Source of the DNA: Harenicola maris
GTDB taxonomy: Bacteria; Pseudomonadota; Alphaproteobacteria; Rhodobacterales; Rhodobacteraceae
Assembly (NCBI GenBank): GCA_018524345.1
Contig: JADQAZ010000004.1
Location: forward strand, 186,001 to 250,000
DNA: 64,000 nt
Direction of reading: 5' to 3'
The notes beneath the pieces were generated by a model that was not told where the DNA came from, searched no databases, and saw only the letters and a program-made list of their open reading frames with translations. Positions 43,068 through 50,563 of the stretch are shown here, one piece after another. The first letter of the stretch is position 1. Every line of letters begins with the position of its first letter. The translations under genes and the position numbers were made by a program.

Positions 43068-44435
43068 ATGATTGATTGGATTCCTGCCTCGCTCGACACA
43101 GGCAAGCCCCGCTACAAGGCGATTGCAGATGCCATTGCGGAGGATATTCGCACGGGGCGTCTGGATGATGGTGCGCGCCTGCCGCCGCAGCGTCAGCTTG
43201 CTGCGAAGCTGGGCATTGATTTCACGACGGTTTCCCGCGCCTATTCCGAGGCGCAGGCCCGCGGCCATGTGGAGAGCCATGTCGGAAGGGGCACCTTTGT
43301 GAAGGGGCGCGTGGTCACGGACAGCCCCGATCCTTCGCGCATCGGCGAGGCGGACCTGTCGATGAACATGCCGCCTGAGCCGCAGGACCCCGAGTTGCGC
43401 CGCCGCATGCAGGAGGGGGTGGGCTATGTCTCTGCTAACCTCATTGGCCTGTTGCGATATCAGAGCGCCACGGGATCAGAGCGTGACCGCGTCGCGGCCT
43501 CCAGCTGGCTGAGCATGCGGGGCATGGTTCCGGCATTGGAGCGTGTGGCCGTGACCCCCGGCGCCCATGCCACTATGGCGGCCATTCTTTCGATCATCAC
43601 CCGCCCCGGTGATACGGTGCTTTGCGAGGCGGTCACCTATCCCGGTTTTCGCAATGTCGCGGGACGTTTCCGCCTTAACCTCGTTGGGGTCGAGATGGAC
43701 GAGGATGGCATTTTGCCAGAGGCGCTGGAGGCTGCGATCCTGAAGCATGGGCCCAAGGCGCTGTATCTGAACCCGACGCTTCAGAACCCCACCACCTTGA
43801 CCATCCCCGAAGACCGGCGTTTGGCGATTGCGCAATCGCTGCGCCGGCACGACCTGACTTTGATCGAGGACGATGCCTATGGCTTCATCCCGACCAAGTC
43901 GCCTGCGCCCATCGCGCTGTCGGCGCCGGACTTGACCTGGCATATCGGCGGGTTGGCCAAATGCATCGGGGCCGGATTGCGGTTGGCGTTTACCATTGCA
44001 CCTTCGGCGCGTTGTGCGCGGCATCTGGCCCAGTCGATCCGGGCCATGTGCGTTATGCCTTCGCCTTTGTCCATGGCGCTGGTGACGCAGTGGATAGAGG
44101 ACGGCACCGCAGACAGTATCCGCCGTTTTATCCGCGCCGAAAGTGCCGCGCGGCAGGCGATTGCCGCCGAAGTGCTTGCCAATGTGCGGTATCGCGGGTC
44201 CGAGAATGCCTTTAACATCTGGCTTGATCTGCCCGAGGGGGTCAGCCGTGCCGATGTGGTGGCGCGCATGGCCCACAGGCGTGTTGGCCTTATGCCAGCG
44301 GATGCTTTCACCGTGCTTGGCCCGCCGCAGGAGCAGCTGCGCATCGCATTGGGTGGGCCATCGAGCCGCGAGACTTTGCGGGAGAACCTGAATTTTCTGT
44401 CGGATGCCCTGAGCCCGAATATCTTTATGGGGTGA
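43068..44435 (+). CDS. MocR-family regulator (GntR HTH fused to PLP aminotransferase-like domain)
   Basis: The 455-residue protein starts with a GntR helix-turn-helix (YKAIADAIAEDIRTGRLDDG, then LPPQRQLAAKLGIDFTTVSR) and continues as a class I aminotransferase with PLP-binding K298 in HIGGLAKCIG, D268/D269 in LIEDDAYG and a NPTLQNPTT loop. It should bind PLP, or an aldimine of the pathway amine, and regulate the divergent nitrilase cluster. No signal peptide is present. The operator-like repeats are in the gap upstream of its start. Confidence 0.88.
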   Translation: MIDWIPASLDTGKPRYKAIADAIAEDIRTGRLDDGARLPPQRQLAAKLGIDFTTVSRAYSEAQARGHVESHVGRGTFVKGRVVTDSPDPSRIGEADLSMNMPPEPQDPELRRRMQEGVGYVSANLIGLLRYQSATGSERDRVAASSWLSMRGMVPALERVAVTPGAHATMAAILSIITRPGDTVLCEAVTYPGFRNVAGRFRLNLVGVEMDEDGILPEALEAAILKHGPKALYLNPTLQNPTTLTIPEDRRLAIAQSLRRHDLTLIEDDAYGFIPTKSPAPIALSAPDLTWHIGGLAKCIGAGLRLAFTIAPSARCARHLAQSIRAMCVMPSPLSMALVTQWIEDGTADSIRRFIRAESAARQAIAAEVLANVRYRGSENAFNIWLDLPEGVSRADVVARMAHRRVGLMPADAFTVLGPPQEQLRIALGGPSSRETLRENLNFLSDALSPNIFMG

Positions 44436-44470
44436 GGTCCGGCCGTTTTGCGCCCTGTGGCTTGCAGGCG

Positions 44471-44926
44471 TTACTGTTTCCAGTCGCCGACGGAGCGCGC
44501 GACCTTGTCGAGCAGGCTTTGTAATTGGTCCTGTTCCGCGGGGCTTAACCCCTTGAGCATGGCGATTTCGGCGTCGGCGAAGAGCTGGATGATCTTGTCG
44601 TGGATCACTTGGCCTTCTGCCGTGATGTTGAGGACCTGACGTCTTGAGTCGATGCGGTCTTTGGCGCGTTGGATGAGCCCCTTCTTTTCCAGCGAGGCAA
44701 CCGCGCGGCTGACTGTGTTCGAGGGTTGCTCTGTCACCTCGCAGATGTCGCGGGCGTGGACGTCACTGCGGAAGCTCAGGCACATCAGCACGGTCAGTTC
44801 GGGGCGGATGATGCCGTGGTCTTTCTCCATCTGGCGCAGCAGGGGTTCGCGCAGGAAGTTGGTGATGAAGGCGATGCGGTAGCCGATGGGGAAGGGTGTG
44901 GCGTCAAGGATGTCGATCAGTTTCAT
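44471..44926 (-). CDS. MarR-family transcriptional regulator
   Basis: The 151-residue protein has the winged helix-turn-helix of MarR (RPELTVLMCLSFRSDVHARD, then QPSNTVSRAVASLEKKGLIQ and the wing DRIDSRRQVLNITAEG). It is divergent from the TRAP genes at 45009, with a 34-base near-perfect dyad in the gap, so it likely represses that operon and itself. Aromatic or phenolic acid effectors are common in this family. The true effector is unknown. Confidence 0.88.
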   Translation of the reverse strand: MKLIDILDATPFPIGYRIAFITNFLREPLLRQMEKDHGIIRPELTVLMCLSFRSDVHARDICEVTEQPSNTVSRAVASLEKKGLIQRAKDRIDSRRQVLNITAEGQVIHDKIIQLFADAEIAMLKGLSPAEQDQLQSLLDKVARSVGDWKQ

Positions 44927-44955
44927 GGGCCGAGCCTAGATCAAAAAAAGAGATT

Positions 44956-44989
44956 GCTCCAGATGGAATTATATTGTTCCATGTGGAGC
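44956..44989. promoter_or_regulatory. MarR-type operator between regulator and TRAP operon
   Basis: GCTCCAGATGGAA-N8-TTCCATGTGGAGC has 13-base arms with one mismatch, centred in the divergent promoter region between 44926 and 45009. It is the only long dyad in the gap. Confidence 0.75.
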
Positions 44990-45008
44990 TAAATGGAGGA
45001 GGGAATCC

Positions 45009-45527
45009 ATGTTGGAACGGTTTGAGCAGGCCTGTCTGTCGGTGCTTGGCCTTGGGTTGGTTGTGCTGATGCTGGCCATCGTTGCGCAGGTTTTGTGCAG
45101 CGCCTTGGGGATCAATCCTTTGTTGGTCTTCGGGCGGGCGTGGCTGTTGATCGGCGATGCGGTGACCCTGAACAGTCTGCTGGATTTCCAGTGGCATTTG
45201 CTGGTGATCATCGGGTTGCTGCCTGCGGGGCTTGTCTGGTTGATGGACCGCCATGTGCGGGTGGATTTCCTGTATGACAAGCGGTCTGACCGGGCCAAGG
45301 CGCGGATCAACCTGATCGGGAACCTGTTGTTTGCCGTGCCTTTCTTTGTGCTGGTTCTGCCAGCGGCATGGGGGTTCATGCTGCGGGCATGGCGGTCTGA
45401 CGAGGGGGCGCGCAACGGGGGGCTGAATGATCTGTGGCTGATCAAGGCGGTCATTCCCTTGGGGCTGGGCCTGCTTGCGCTGGCGCTGGTTCTTGAAACC
45501 CTGCGTCTGTTGCGGGCCGCACGATGA
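45009..45527 (+). CDS. TRAP transporter small permease, second system
   Basis: The 172-residue membrane protein has four hydrophobic segments (CLSVLGLGLVVLMLAIVAQV, WHLLVIIGLLPAGLVWLMDR, LLFAVPFFVLVLPAAWGFML and IPLGLGLLALALVLETLRLL) and a DVRVDFLYDKRSD-like loop, as in DctQ or the mannitol/chloroaromatic type TakP partners. GGAGGGAAT precedes ATG 45009. It overlaps the large permease by four bases and is controlled by the MarR dyad directly upstream. Confidence 0.85.
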   Translation: MLERFEQACLSVLGLGLVVLMLAIVAQVLCSALGINPLLVFGRAWLLIGDAVTLNSLLDFQWHLLVIIGLLPAGLVWLMDRHVRVDFLYDKRSDRAKARINLIGNLLFAVPFFVLVLPAAWGFMLRAWRSDEGARNGGLNDLWLIKAVIPLGLGLLALALVLETLRLLRAAR

Positions 45528-46834
45528 TCGAGGGGGTTCTTCCGATCGCCATGGCGGCCCTGACCCTTGGCGGGATCCTTGCGGGGTATCGTGTGGGGAT
45601 GGTTCTGGCGGGGGCGGCGGCGATTTTCATTCTGGTGTCGGACCTGCCGACGGCGTTTTTCAGCATTCTGGTCAGCCGGATATTTGCCAATGTCCTGTCC
45701 AACTGGCTTTTGGTGGCGATCCCGATGTTCATCTTTATGGGCCTGATCCTTGAGACATCCGGCGCGGCGGAGCGGTCCTTGCGGGCGGCGCAGCGGGCCT
45801 TGGGCGGGAGCGCCGCGGGGATGGGCATTTCGGTGCTGGTGATCGGGGTGTTGCTGGCGGCCTCCTCGGGGGTTGTGGGGGCCTCTGTGGTCTTGCTGGC
45901 GCTGCTTGCCCTGCCGCGCCTGCAGGAGGCGGGGTTTGACAAGGAGGTCTCGGCGGGGCTGATCGCCTCCTCTGGCACATTGGCAATCCTGATCCCGCCA
46001 TCGGTGATGTTGATTGTGCTGGGGGATCAGTTGAAAACCCCCGTGCCGGATATGTTCGCGGGGGCCATCGGGCCGGGGCTTTTGCTGGTGGCGGTCTATT
46101 CCGCCTATATCATCTGGAAGGCGCGGGGGCTGCCTGCGATGGAACGGACGGGGCGTATTTCGATCCTTCGGCTGTTGTTTGATCTGGGGCCGTTGCTGGC
46201 GCTGGTGTTCTGCGTTTTGGGCTCGATCATTGCGGGCTTTGCCACCCCGACAGAGGCGAGCGGCATTGGCGTGTTCGGGGCGATCCTGATCACCATTTTC
46301 TACGGCAAGTTCAGCACCAAGATGCTGATGAGCTCGGCGCGGCAGACGGTTGTGACGACCTCGCTGGTTCTGTTCGTTCTGATCGGGGCGACCTGTTTTT
46401 CCGCCGTGTTCAAAGGCATCGGCGGGGATGATCTGGTGGAGACGGGGATCACCGCCTTTGGCACCGGCCCCTATACGGTTCTGGCGGTGGTAATGGTGTC
46501 GATCTTTGTTCTGGGCTTTGTCCTCGATTGGCTGGAGATCACCTTGATCCTGCTGCCGATCTTTGCGCCTGTGGTGGCCGGCCTCGATTTCGGCAACGGG
46601 CTGGGCGAGCAGGAGGTGCTGATCTGGTTCGGCATCCTTGTGGCGGTGAACCTGCAAACCTCTTTCCTGACCCCGCCTTTCGGCTTTTCGCTGTTCTATC
46701 TGCGCGGGGCGGCGGGGGATCAGCTGACCACCCCGCAGATTTACCGCGGCGTTCTGCCCTTTATCGGGTTGCAGCTGTTTGTGCTCGCGCTGCTGATCAT
46801 ATTCCCCGGTTTGATTACCGGGTTCACATCATGA
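45524..46834 (+). CDS. TRAP transporter large permease, second system
   Basis: The 436-residue membrane protein has the DctM wording GLILETSGAAERSL, ASSGVVGASVVLLALLALPR, GTLAILIPPSVMLIVLGDQL, GFATPTEASGIGVFGAIL and LDWLEITLILLPIFAPVV. The last pattern (DWLEI) is typical of the mannitol/monocarboxylate type TRAP permeases rather than C4-dicarboxylate ones. It lies between the small permease and the binding protein gene. Confidence 0.88.
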   Translation: MIEGVLPIAMAALTLGGILAGYRVGMVLAGAAAIFILVSDLPTAFFSILVSRIFANVLSNWLLVAIPMFIFMGLILETSGAAERSLRAAQRALGGSAAGMGISVLVIGVLLAASSGVVGASVVLLALLALPRLQEAGFDKEVSAGLIASSGTLAILIPPSVMLIVLGDQLKTPVPDMFAGAIGPGLLLVAVYSAYIIWKARGLPAMERTGRISILRLLFDLGPLLALVFCVLGSIIAGFATPTEASGIGVFGAILITIFYGKFSTKMLMSSARQTVVTTSLVLFVLIGATCFSAVFKGIGGDDLVETGITAFGTGPYTVLAVVMVSIFVLGFVLDWLEITLILLPIFAPVVAGLDFGNGLGEQEVLIWFGILVAVNLQTSFLTPPFGFSLFYLRGAAGDQLTTPQIYRGVLPFIGLQLFVLALLIIFPGLITGFTS

Positions 46835-46848
46835 AAGGGAGGAACCTC

Positions 46849-47868
46849 ATGAAAACCACATTGATTGCCGCCGGATTGGCGGGCCTTACGGCGACGGCGG
46901 GGCTGGCTGACAGCTTTACCCTGCAAAGCGCCTTTCCCGGCCTGCCGGTGCTGGACCCGACCGCAAAGCGGTTTGTCGAGAACGTTGGCGCCCTTACCGG
47001 CGGCGAGGTTGATTTCGACTATTTGCTGGCGGGGGAGCTGTCTCCGCCGACCGAGATTTTCGACAACGTCAGCGTTGGGGCGATTGATGCGGCCTGGTCC
47101 TATGCGGCCTTTGCCGCGGGCAAGGAGCCAGCCGCGGCGCTGTTCGGCTCTGTGCCCTTTGGCGGGGATCCGCTGTCCTACATCAGCTGGCTGCATCATG
47201 GCGGCGGGCTTGAGCTGTGGCAGGAGATTTACGCGCCCTACAATGTGGTGCCCATGGCCTGCGGGGTGATCCTGTCCGAGGCGGCGGGGTGGTATACCTC
47301 GGAGATCAACAGCCCAGAGGACCTGCGCGGGATGAACATCCGCATCGGCGGTTTGGGCGGCGAGATCCTTGGCAAGCTGGGCGCCAATGCCAGCGGTATT
47401 CCGGCGGGGGAAATCGCGACATCGCTGGAAACCGGACGGCTGGATGCGACGGAGCTGAGCTTTCCCATGGTGGATGTTCTGATGGGCTTTGATGACGTGG
47501 CCAAGAATTACTACTTCCCCGGATGGCACCAGCCTGCGGGCTTTATCGAGTTCTATATAAACAAGGATAAGTGGGAGGGGCTGAGCGATCAGCAGCGCAG
47601 CGCGATCGAGATTTCCTGCGCCGATGCGAACCTTTATGCCATGGGCCTTGCTGCCGGTGCGCAGGGGGAGGCCTTGGAGAAATTCCGTGCCAATGGCGTG
47701 GATGTGAAACGGTTCCCTGACAGCGTGCTGGAGGCTCTGCGCGCCGCGGCGGATGAGGTTTACGCCGAGAATGCCGCAAGCGATCCGATGTTTGCCCGGG
47801 TGATCGAGAGCTATCGCGCCTATGCCGCCGATTACAATGAGTATCAGGCGCTGTCCTCGCTTGAGTGA
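46849..47868 (+). CDS. TRAP transporter substrate-binding protein, second system
   Basis: From ATG 46849 (GGAGG four bases upstream) the protein is 339 residues with a short signal peptide (TLIAAGLAGLTATAGLA). It has FTLQSAFPGLPVLDPTAKRF, DYLLAGELSPPTEIFDNVS, an IRIGGLGGEILGK arginine clamp and SLETGRLDATELSFPMVD, which match TRAP binding proteins for larger carboxylates such as keto acids. It is read in an order (Q-M-P) opposite to the first TRAP operon. The substrate is unknown. Confidence 0.87.
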   Translation: MKTTLIAAGLAGLTATAGLADSFTLQSAFPGLPVLDPTAKRFVENVGALTGGEVDFDYLLAGELSPPTEIFDNVSVGAIDAAWSYAAFAAGKEPAAALFGSVPFGGDPLSYISWLHHGGGLELWQEIYAPYNVVPMACGVILSEAAGWYTSEINSPEDLRGMNIRIGGLGGEILGKLGANASGIPAGEIATSLETGRLDATELSFPMVDVLMGFDDVAKNYYFPGWHQPAGFIEFYINKDKWEGLSDQQRSAIEISCADANLYAMGLAAGAQGEALEKFRANGVDVKRFPDSVLEALRAAADEVYAENAASDPMFARVIESYRAYAADYNEYQALSSLE

Positions 47869-47879
47869 TCTCTGCGCCT

Positions 47880-47896
47880 CGCCCCCTGTCGGGGCG
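47880..47896 (+). terminator. Possible weak terminator after the second TRAP operon
   Basis: CGCCCC-CTGTC-GGGGCG forms a six-base-pair stem twelve bases beyond the binding-protein stop. A GC-rich and then TTG-TTT stretch follows. It overlaps the leader of the next gene, so some read-through is likely. Confidence 0.35.
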
Positions 47897-47925
47897 GGGC
47901 CTTGCTTTGTTTGAAGGGGGTCGTC

Positions 47926-48822
47926 TTGGCCTATCAGTTGAAAGATTTCGGGTCCTATACGGTGGGCGGGCGGCTGCACCGGGTGACGACGGGCACGCCC
48001 AGAACCGTGCATTTCACCCGCACGGCGAGCTTTGAGGTCGACCCGCGGGGGCATTTCGCGGTGGAGCATGCCTATGTGCAGTATTTCATCCCCGAAAAGC
48101 GCAATGGCGAGGCGCCGATGGTCTTTGTGCACGGGGGCGGGATGTCGGGCAGTTGTTGGGACAAAACCCCCGACGGGCGGGCCGGGTGGCTGCATCTTGC
48201 GCTGGATGCGGGATACGAGGTGCATGTGGTGGACAATGTGGAGCGGGGCCGCGCGGGCTTTGCCCCCGGCCTGTGGGGCGGGGAGCCGATGCTGCGCAGT
48301 CTGGAGGAGGCATGGGTGCTGTTCCGAATTGGCGCGGCCGAGGGGTTTGCCAGCCGCACCCCCTTTGAGAACCAGCGCTTTCCTGTGGCCAGTTTTGACC
48401 GGTTTGCGCAGGGGTTTGTGCCCCGATGGTTGGGAACGACGCCTTTGCATGTGGATGCGCTTTGCGCTGTGCTCGAGCGCACGGGGCCGGCGATTGTGGT
48501 CTGTCACAGTCAGGGGGGCGAGATCACCTTTGATGCGCAGCCCCGCGCGGGGCATCTGATGGAGCATATCATCGCGCTGGAGCCCTCCGGCTATCCCGAT
48601 GAGGGGGCGGGGCTGCGGGATACCACCCTGACGGTCTGTGCGGGGGATTACCTGCAGGAGGACGCGCAGTGGCAAGCCCGCCGCGCCGCCTGGCGCAGGC
48701 TTGGGGCCTGCGGGCCGAGGGCACGGCATATCGCAAGTGCGGATATCGGCGGCGGTAATAGCCATATGTTGATGATGGACGGGAACTCCGCCGCCTTGTT
48801 CGAGGCGGTCTTGGGGGGCTGA
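47926..48822 (+). CDS. Alpha/beta hydrolase
   Basis: From TTG 47926, with AAGGGGG upstream, this is 298 residues; no ATG near the start is better placed. It has the HGGG oxyanion motif (VFVHGGGMSGSCWDKTPDG), a nucleophile elbow VCHSQGGEI (G-x-S-x-G variant with C-H-S-Q-G) and a C-terminal GGGNSHMLMMD with the catalytic histidine. An acidic residue in SADIGG may complete the triad. It is probably an esterase or lactonase for the compound imported by the preceding TRAP transporter. No signal peptide is visible, so it is likely cytoplasmic. Confidence 0.78.
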   Translation: MAYQLKDFGSYTVGGRLHRVTTGTPRTVHFTRTASFEVDPRGHFAVEHAYVQYFIPEKRNGEAPMVFVHGGGMSGSCWDKTPDGRAGWLHLALDAGYEVHVVDNVERGRAGFAPGLWGGEPMLRSLEEAWVLFRIGAAEGFASRTPFENQRFPVASFDRFAQGFVPRWLGTTPLHVDALCAVLERTGPAIVVCHSQGGEITFDAQPRAGHLMEHIIALEPSGYPDEGAGLRDTTLTVCAGDYLQEDAQWQARRAAWRRLGACGPRARHIASADIGGGNSHMLMMDGNSAALFEAVLGG

Positions 48823-48917
48823 TCGCCCGCCTGCGGGTAAAGGCCGAGTAAATCGGTTGGTTATGCGGATCGGGCAGTCTATATCGGTGCCACCAAGCAT
48901 CAATAAGGGAACGCGCA

Positions 48918-49205
48918 ATGCCGGTTGTTAAAGGCTATTACAAAACGGAAAACGGCTCGAAATATATGCAGCAGCTTTGCAAGCATTTCGGGCACAAGAT
49001 TGATGTAGAGTGCAATGCCGAGACCGGCTGGGCCGCCTTCGAGATGGGGACGGTGCATATGGCCGCCACGGCGGAGGGGCTTTCCATGACCTGCGAGGTG
49101 CAGGACGAGGCCGCGATCCCCGCGATCCATAATGTCATTGACCGCCACCTCGAAACCTTTGCGTTTCGCGAGGAGGTGAAGACGATGGATTGGGTCACCG
49201 AGTAG
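48918..49205 (+). CDS. DUF2218-family protein
   Basis: The 95-residue protein reads like the DUF2218 family (SKYMQQLCKHFGHKIDVE, then GLSMTCEVQDEAAIPAIHNV, then RHLETFAFREE). The family is small, cytoplasmic and often linked to iron-siderophore or nitrogen regulation loci, with no known reaction. A ribosome site (GGGAAC) precedes ATG 48918 weakly. Nothing else in the neighbourhood suggests its role. Confidence 0.75.
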   Translation: MPVVKGYYKTENGSKYMQQLCKHFGHKIDVECNAETGWAAFEMGTVHMAATAEGLSMTCEVQDEAAIPAIHNVIDRHLETFAFREEVKTMDWVTE

Positions 49206-49400
49206 CCCCTCGGGCTGCGCAGCACGGCAGCGCGGCCCCGCGTTTTCGAGGCGGGATTGCCCCTGCACGGGATGCGGTCGGGTGATTTCGGCCTATAAAA
49301 AGTGATTTTCTTTCAAATGGATGCCGGCCCTTCGGGGCGCGGTTCGCGCAGTGGTGCAAAGATTTCGTTGACGGAATCAAGGGTGCTGTGTAGCGTTAAG

Positions 49401-49434
49401 TAACCAGCCGGTCACTTAAGTGTCTTGCTGGTTA
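49401..49434. promoter_or_regulatory. Concentric dyad upstream of the tct operon
   Basis: TAACCAGC at 49401-49408 and GCTGGTTA at 49427-49434 share their centre with CACTTAAGTG at 49413-49422, which gives a double dyad over 34 bases. It ends 32 bases before the tctC start. TetR-type operators commonly look like this, and a TetR gene is the sixth gene of the operon. Confidence 0.6.
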
Positions 49435-49466
49435 TAACCGATCGCAGCCAAAGGGAGAGAAGACCA

Positions 49467-50480
49467 ATGACATCGACAAAGTTGACATATGGCATGGTGG
49501 GGGCGCTGGGCGCTCTTATGGGCCTTGCCGGGCCTGTGATGGCGCAGGACTGGGTGCCATCCGAACCCGTGACGATCATCGTGCCTTGGTCTGCGGGCGG
49601 TTCTACGGACAGTGTGACGCGGGTTCTGGCAGGGGAGCTTGAGTCCGCCCTAGGCCAATCGGTTGTGGTGGTGAACCAGCCCGGCGCGGCGGGGTCGGTG
49701 GGCACCAACAGCGCATGGACGGCAGAGCGCGACGGCCTGACATGGGCCGCCGGTGCGGCGGTGGATCTTGGCACCTATCCGGTGCTGGGCATGGTCGATG
49801 CGCAGCTGTCGGATTGGGCGGTTTACCTGCATATCGCCAATGTGGCGGTTGTCGGGGTGAACCCGGGTTCCGGGATCGAGACATTTGACCAGTTGATCGA
49901 CAAGATGAAGGCCGAACCGGGCTCGGTGTCTGTGGCCACGGCCGGTGTAACCTCGGGCGGCCATAACGCGATGGAGGCCATCGCCGGTGCCCTTGGCGTT
50001 GAATACAAACACGTCACCTATGATGGCGGCCAACCTGCGGTTCTGGCGACCGTCTCGGGCGAGACCATGGTGACGACGCAGCTTGCCTCGGAGCAGGCAG
50101 AGATGATCCGCGGCACGCGCATTCGCCCGCTGGCGGTTCTGGCCTCTGCGCCGCTGGAGCTTGAGGGCTACGGGGAAATCCCGCCGATCACGAATTGGGC
50201 GCCGGACCTGAAGCCCGCCAACAACTATTTCGGCATCTGGGCCCCTGCGGATACGCCAGCGGAGGTTCTGGCGACCATGGATAAAATCTGGACCGAGACG
50301 ATCTCCAACTCTGCGGCGCTCAAGGAATATGCCGCCGGACGCGGGGCGTTTTTTGATCCTTCGACGGGGGATGCCGCGCAGGCCGCCGCCGCGCCGATGA
50401 TCAGCCAGAACGCATGGATGCTTTATGACGCGAAGAAGGCTGAGAACAGCCCCGAGGCCTTTGGCATTCCGCGTCCCTAA
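49467..50480 (+). CDS. tctC: Tripartite tricarboxylate transporter binding protein, TctC type
   Basis: From ATG 49467 the protein is 337 residues. It has a signal peptide (MVGALGALMGLAGPVMAQ), the TctC wording VTIIVPWSAGGSTDSVTRVL, VVVNQPGAAGSVGTN and a FFDPSTGDAAQAA C-terminus. It captures a carboxylate in the periplasm for the TctAB permease that follows. GGGAGA precedes the start. It is the first gene of a seven-gene operon that ends at 57698, behind the concentric dyad. Confidence 0.88.
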   Translation: MTSTKLTYGMVGALGALMGLAGPVMAQDWVPSEPVTIIVPWSAGGSTDSVTRVLAGELESALGQSVVVVNQPGAAGSVGTNSAWTAERDGLTWAAGAAVDLGTYPVLGMVDAQLSDWAVYLHIANVAVVGVNPGSGIETFDQLIDKMKAEPGSVSVATAGVTSGGHNAMEAIAGALGVEYKHVTYDGGQPAVLATVSGETMVTTQLASEQAEMIRGTRIRPLAVLASAPLELEGYGEIPPITNWAPDLKPANNYFGIWAPADTPAEVLATMDKIWTETISNSAALKEYAAGRGAFFDPSTGDAAQAAAAPMISQNAWMLYDAKKAENSPEAFGIPRP

Positions 50481-50563
50481 TCCCTATCCTTGAGGCAGGA
50501 TGCAGGCCGCTTCCGGATCATCTCCCGTTCGGGAGCGGCACTTAACATCAGGGCAGGTTCCAC

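Noticed and set aside
44969..46657. Minus-strand open frame of 562 codons
   Set aside because: Antisense to the second TRAP permease genes; basic, His/Gln/Arg-rich reading without domains.
46741..48918. Minus-strand open frame of 725 codons
   Set aside because: Antisense to the binding protein and hydrolase genes; no domain and unlikely composition.
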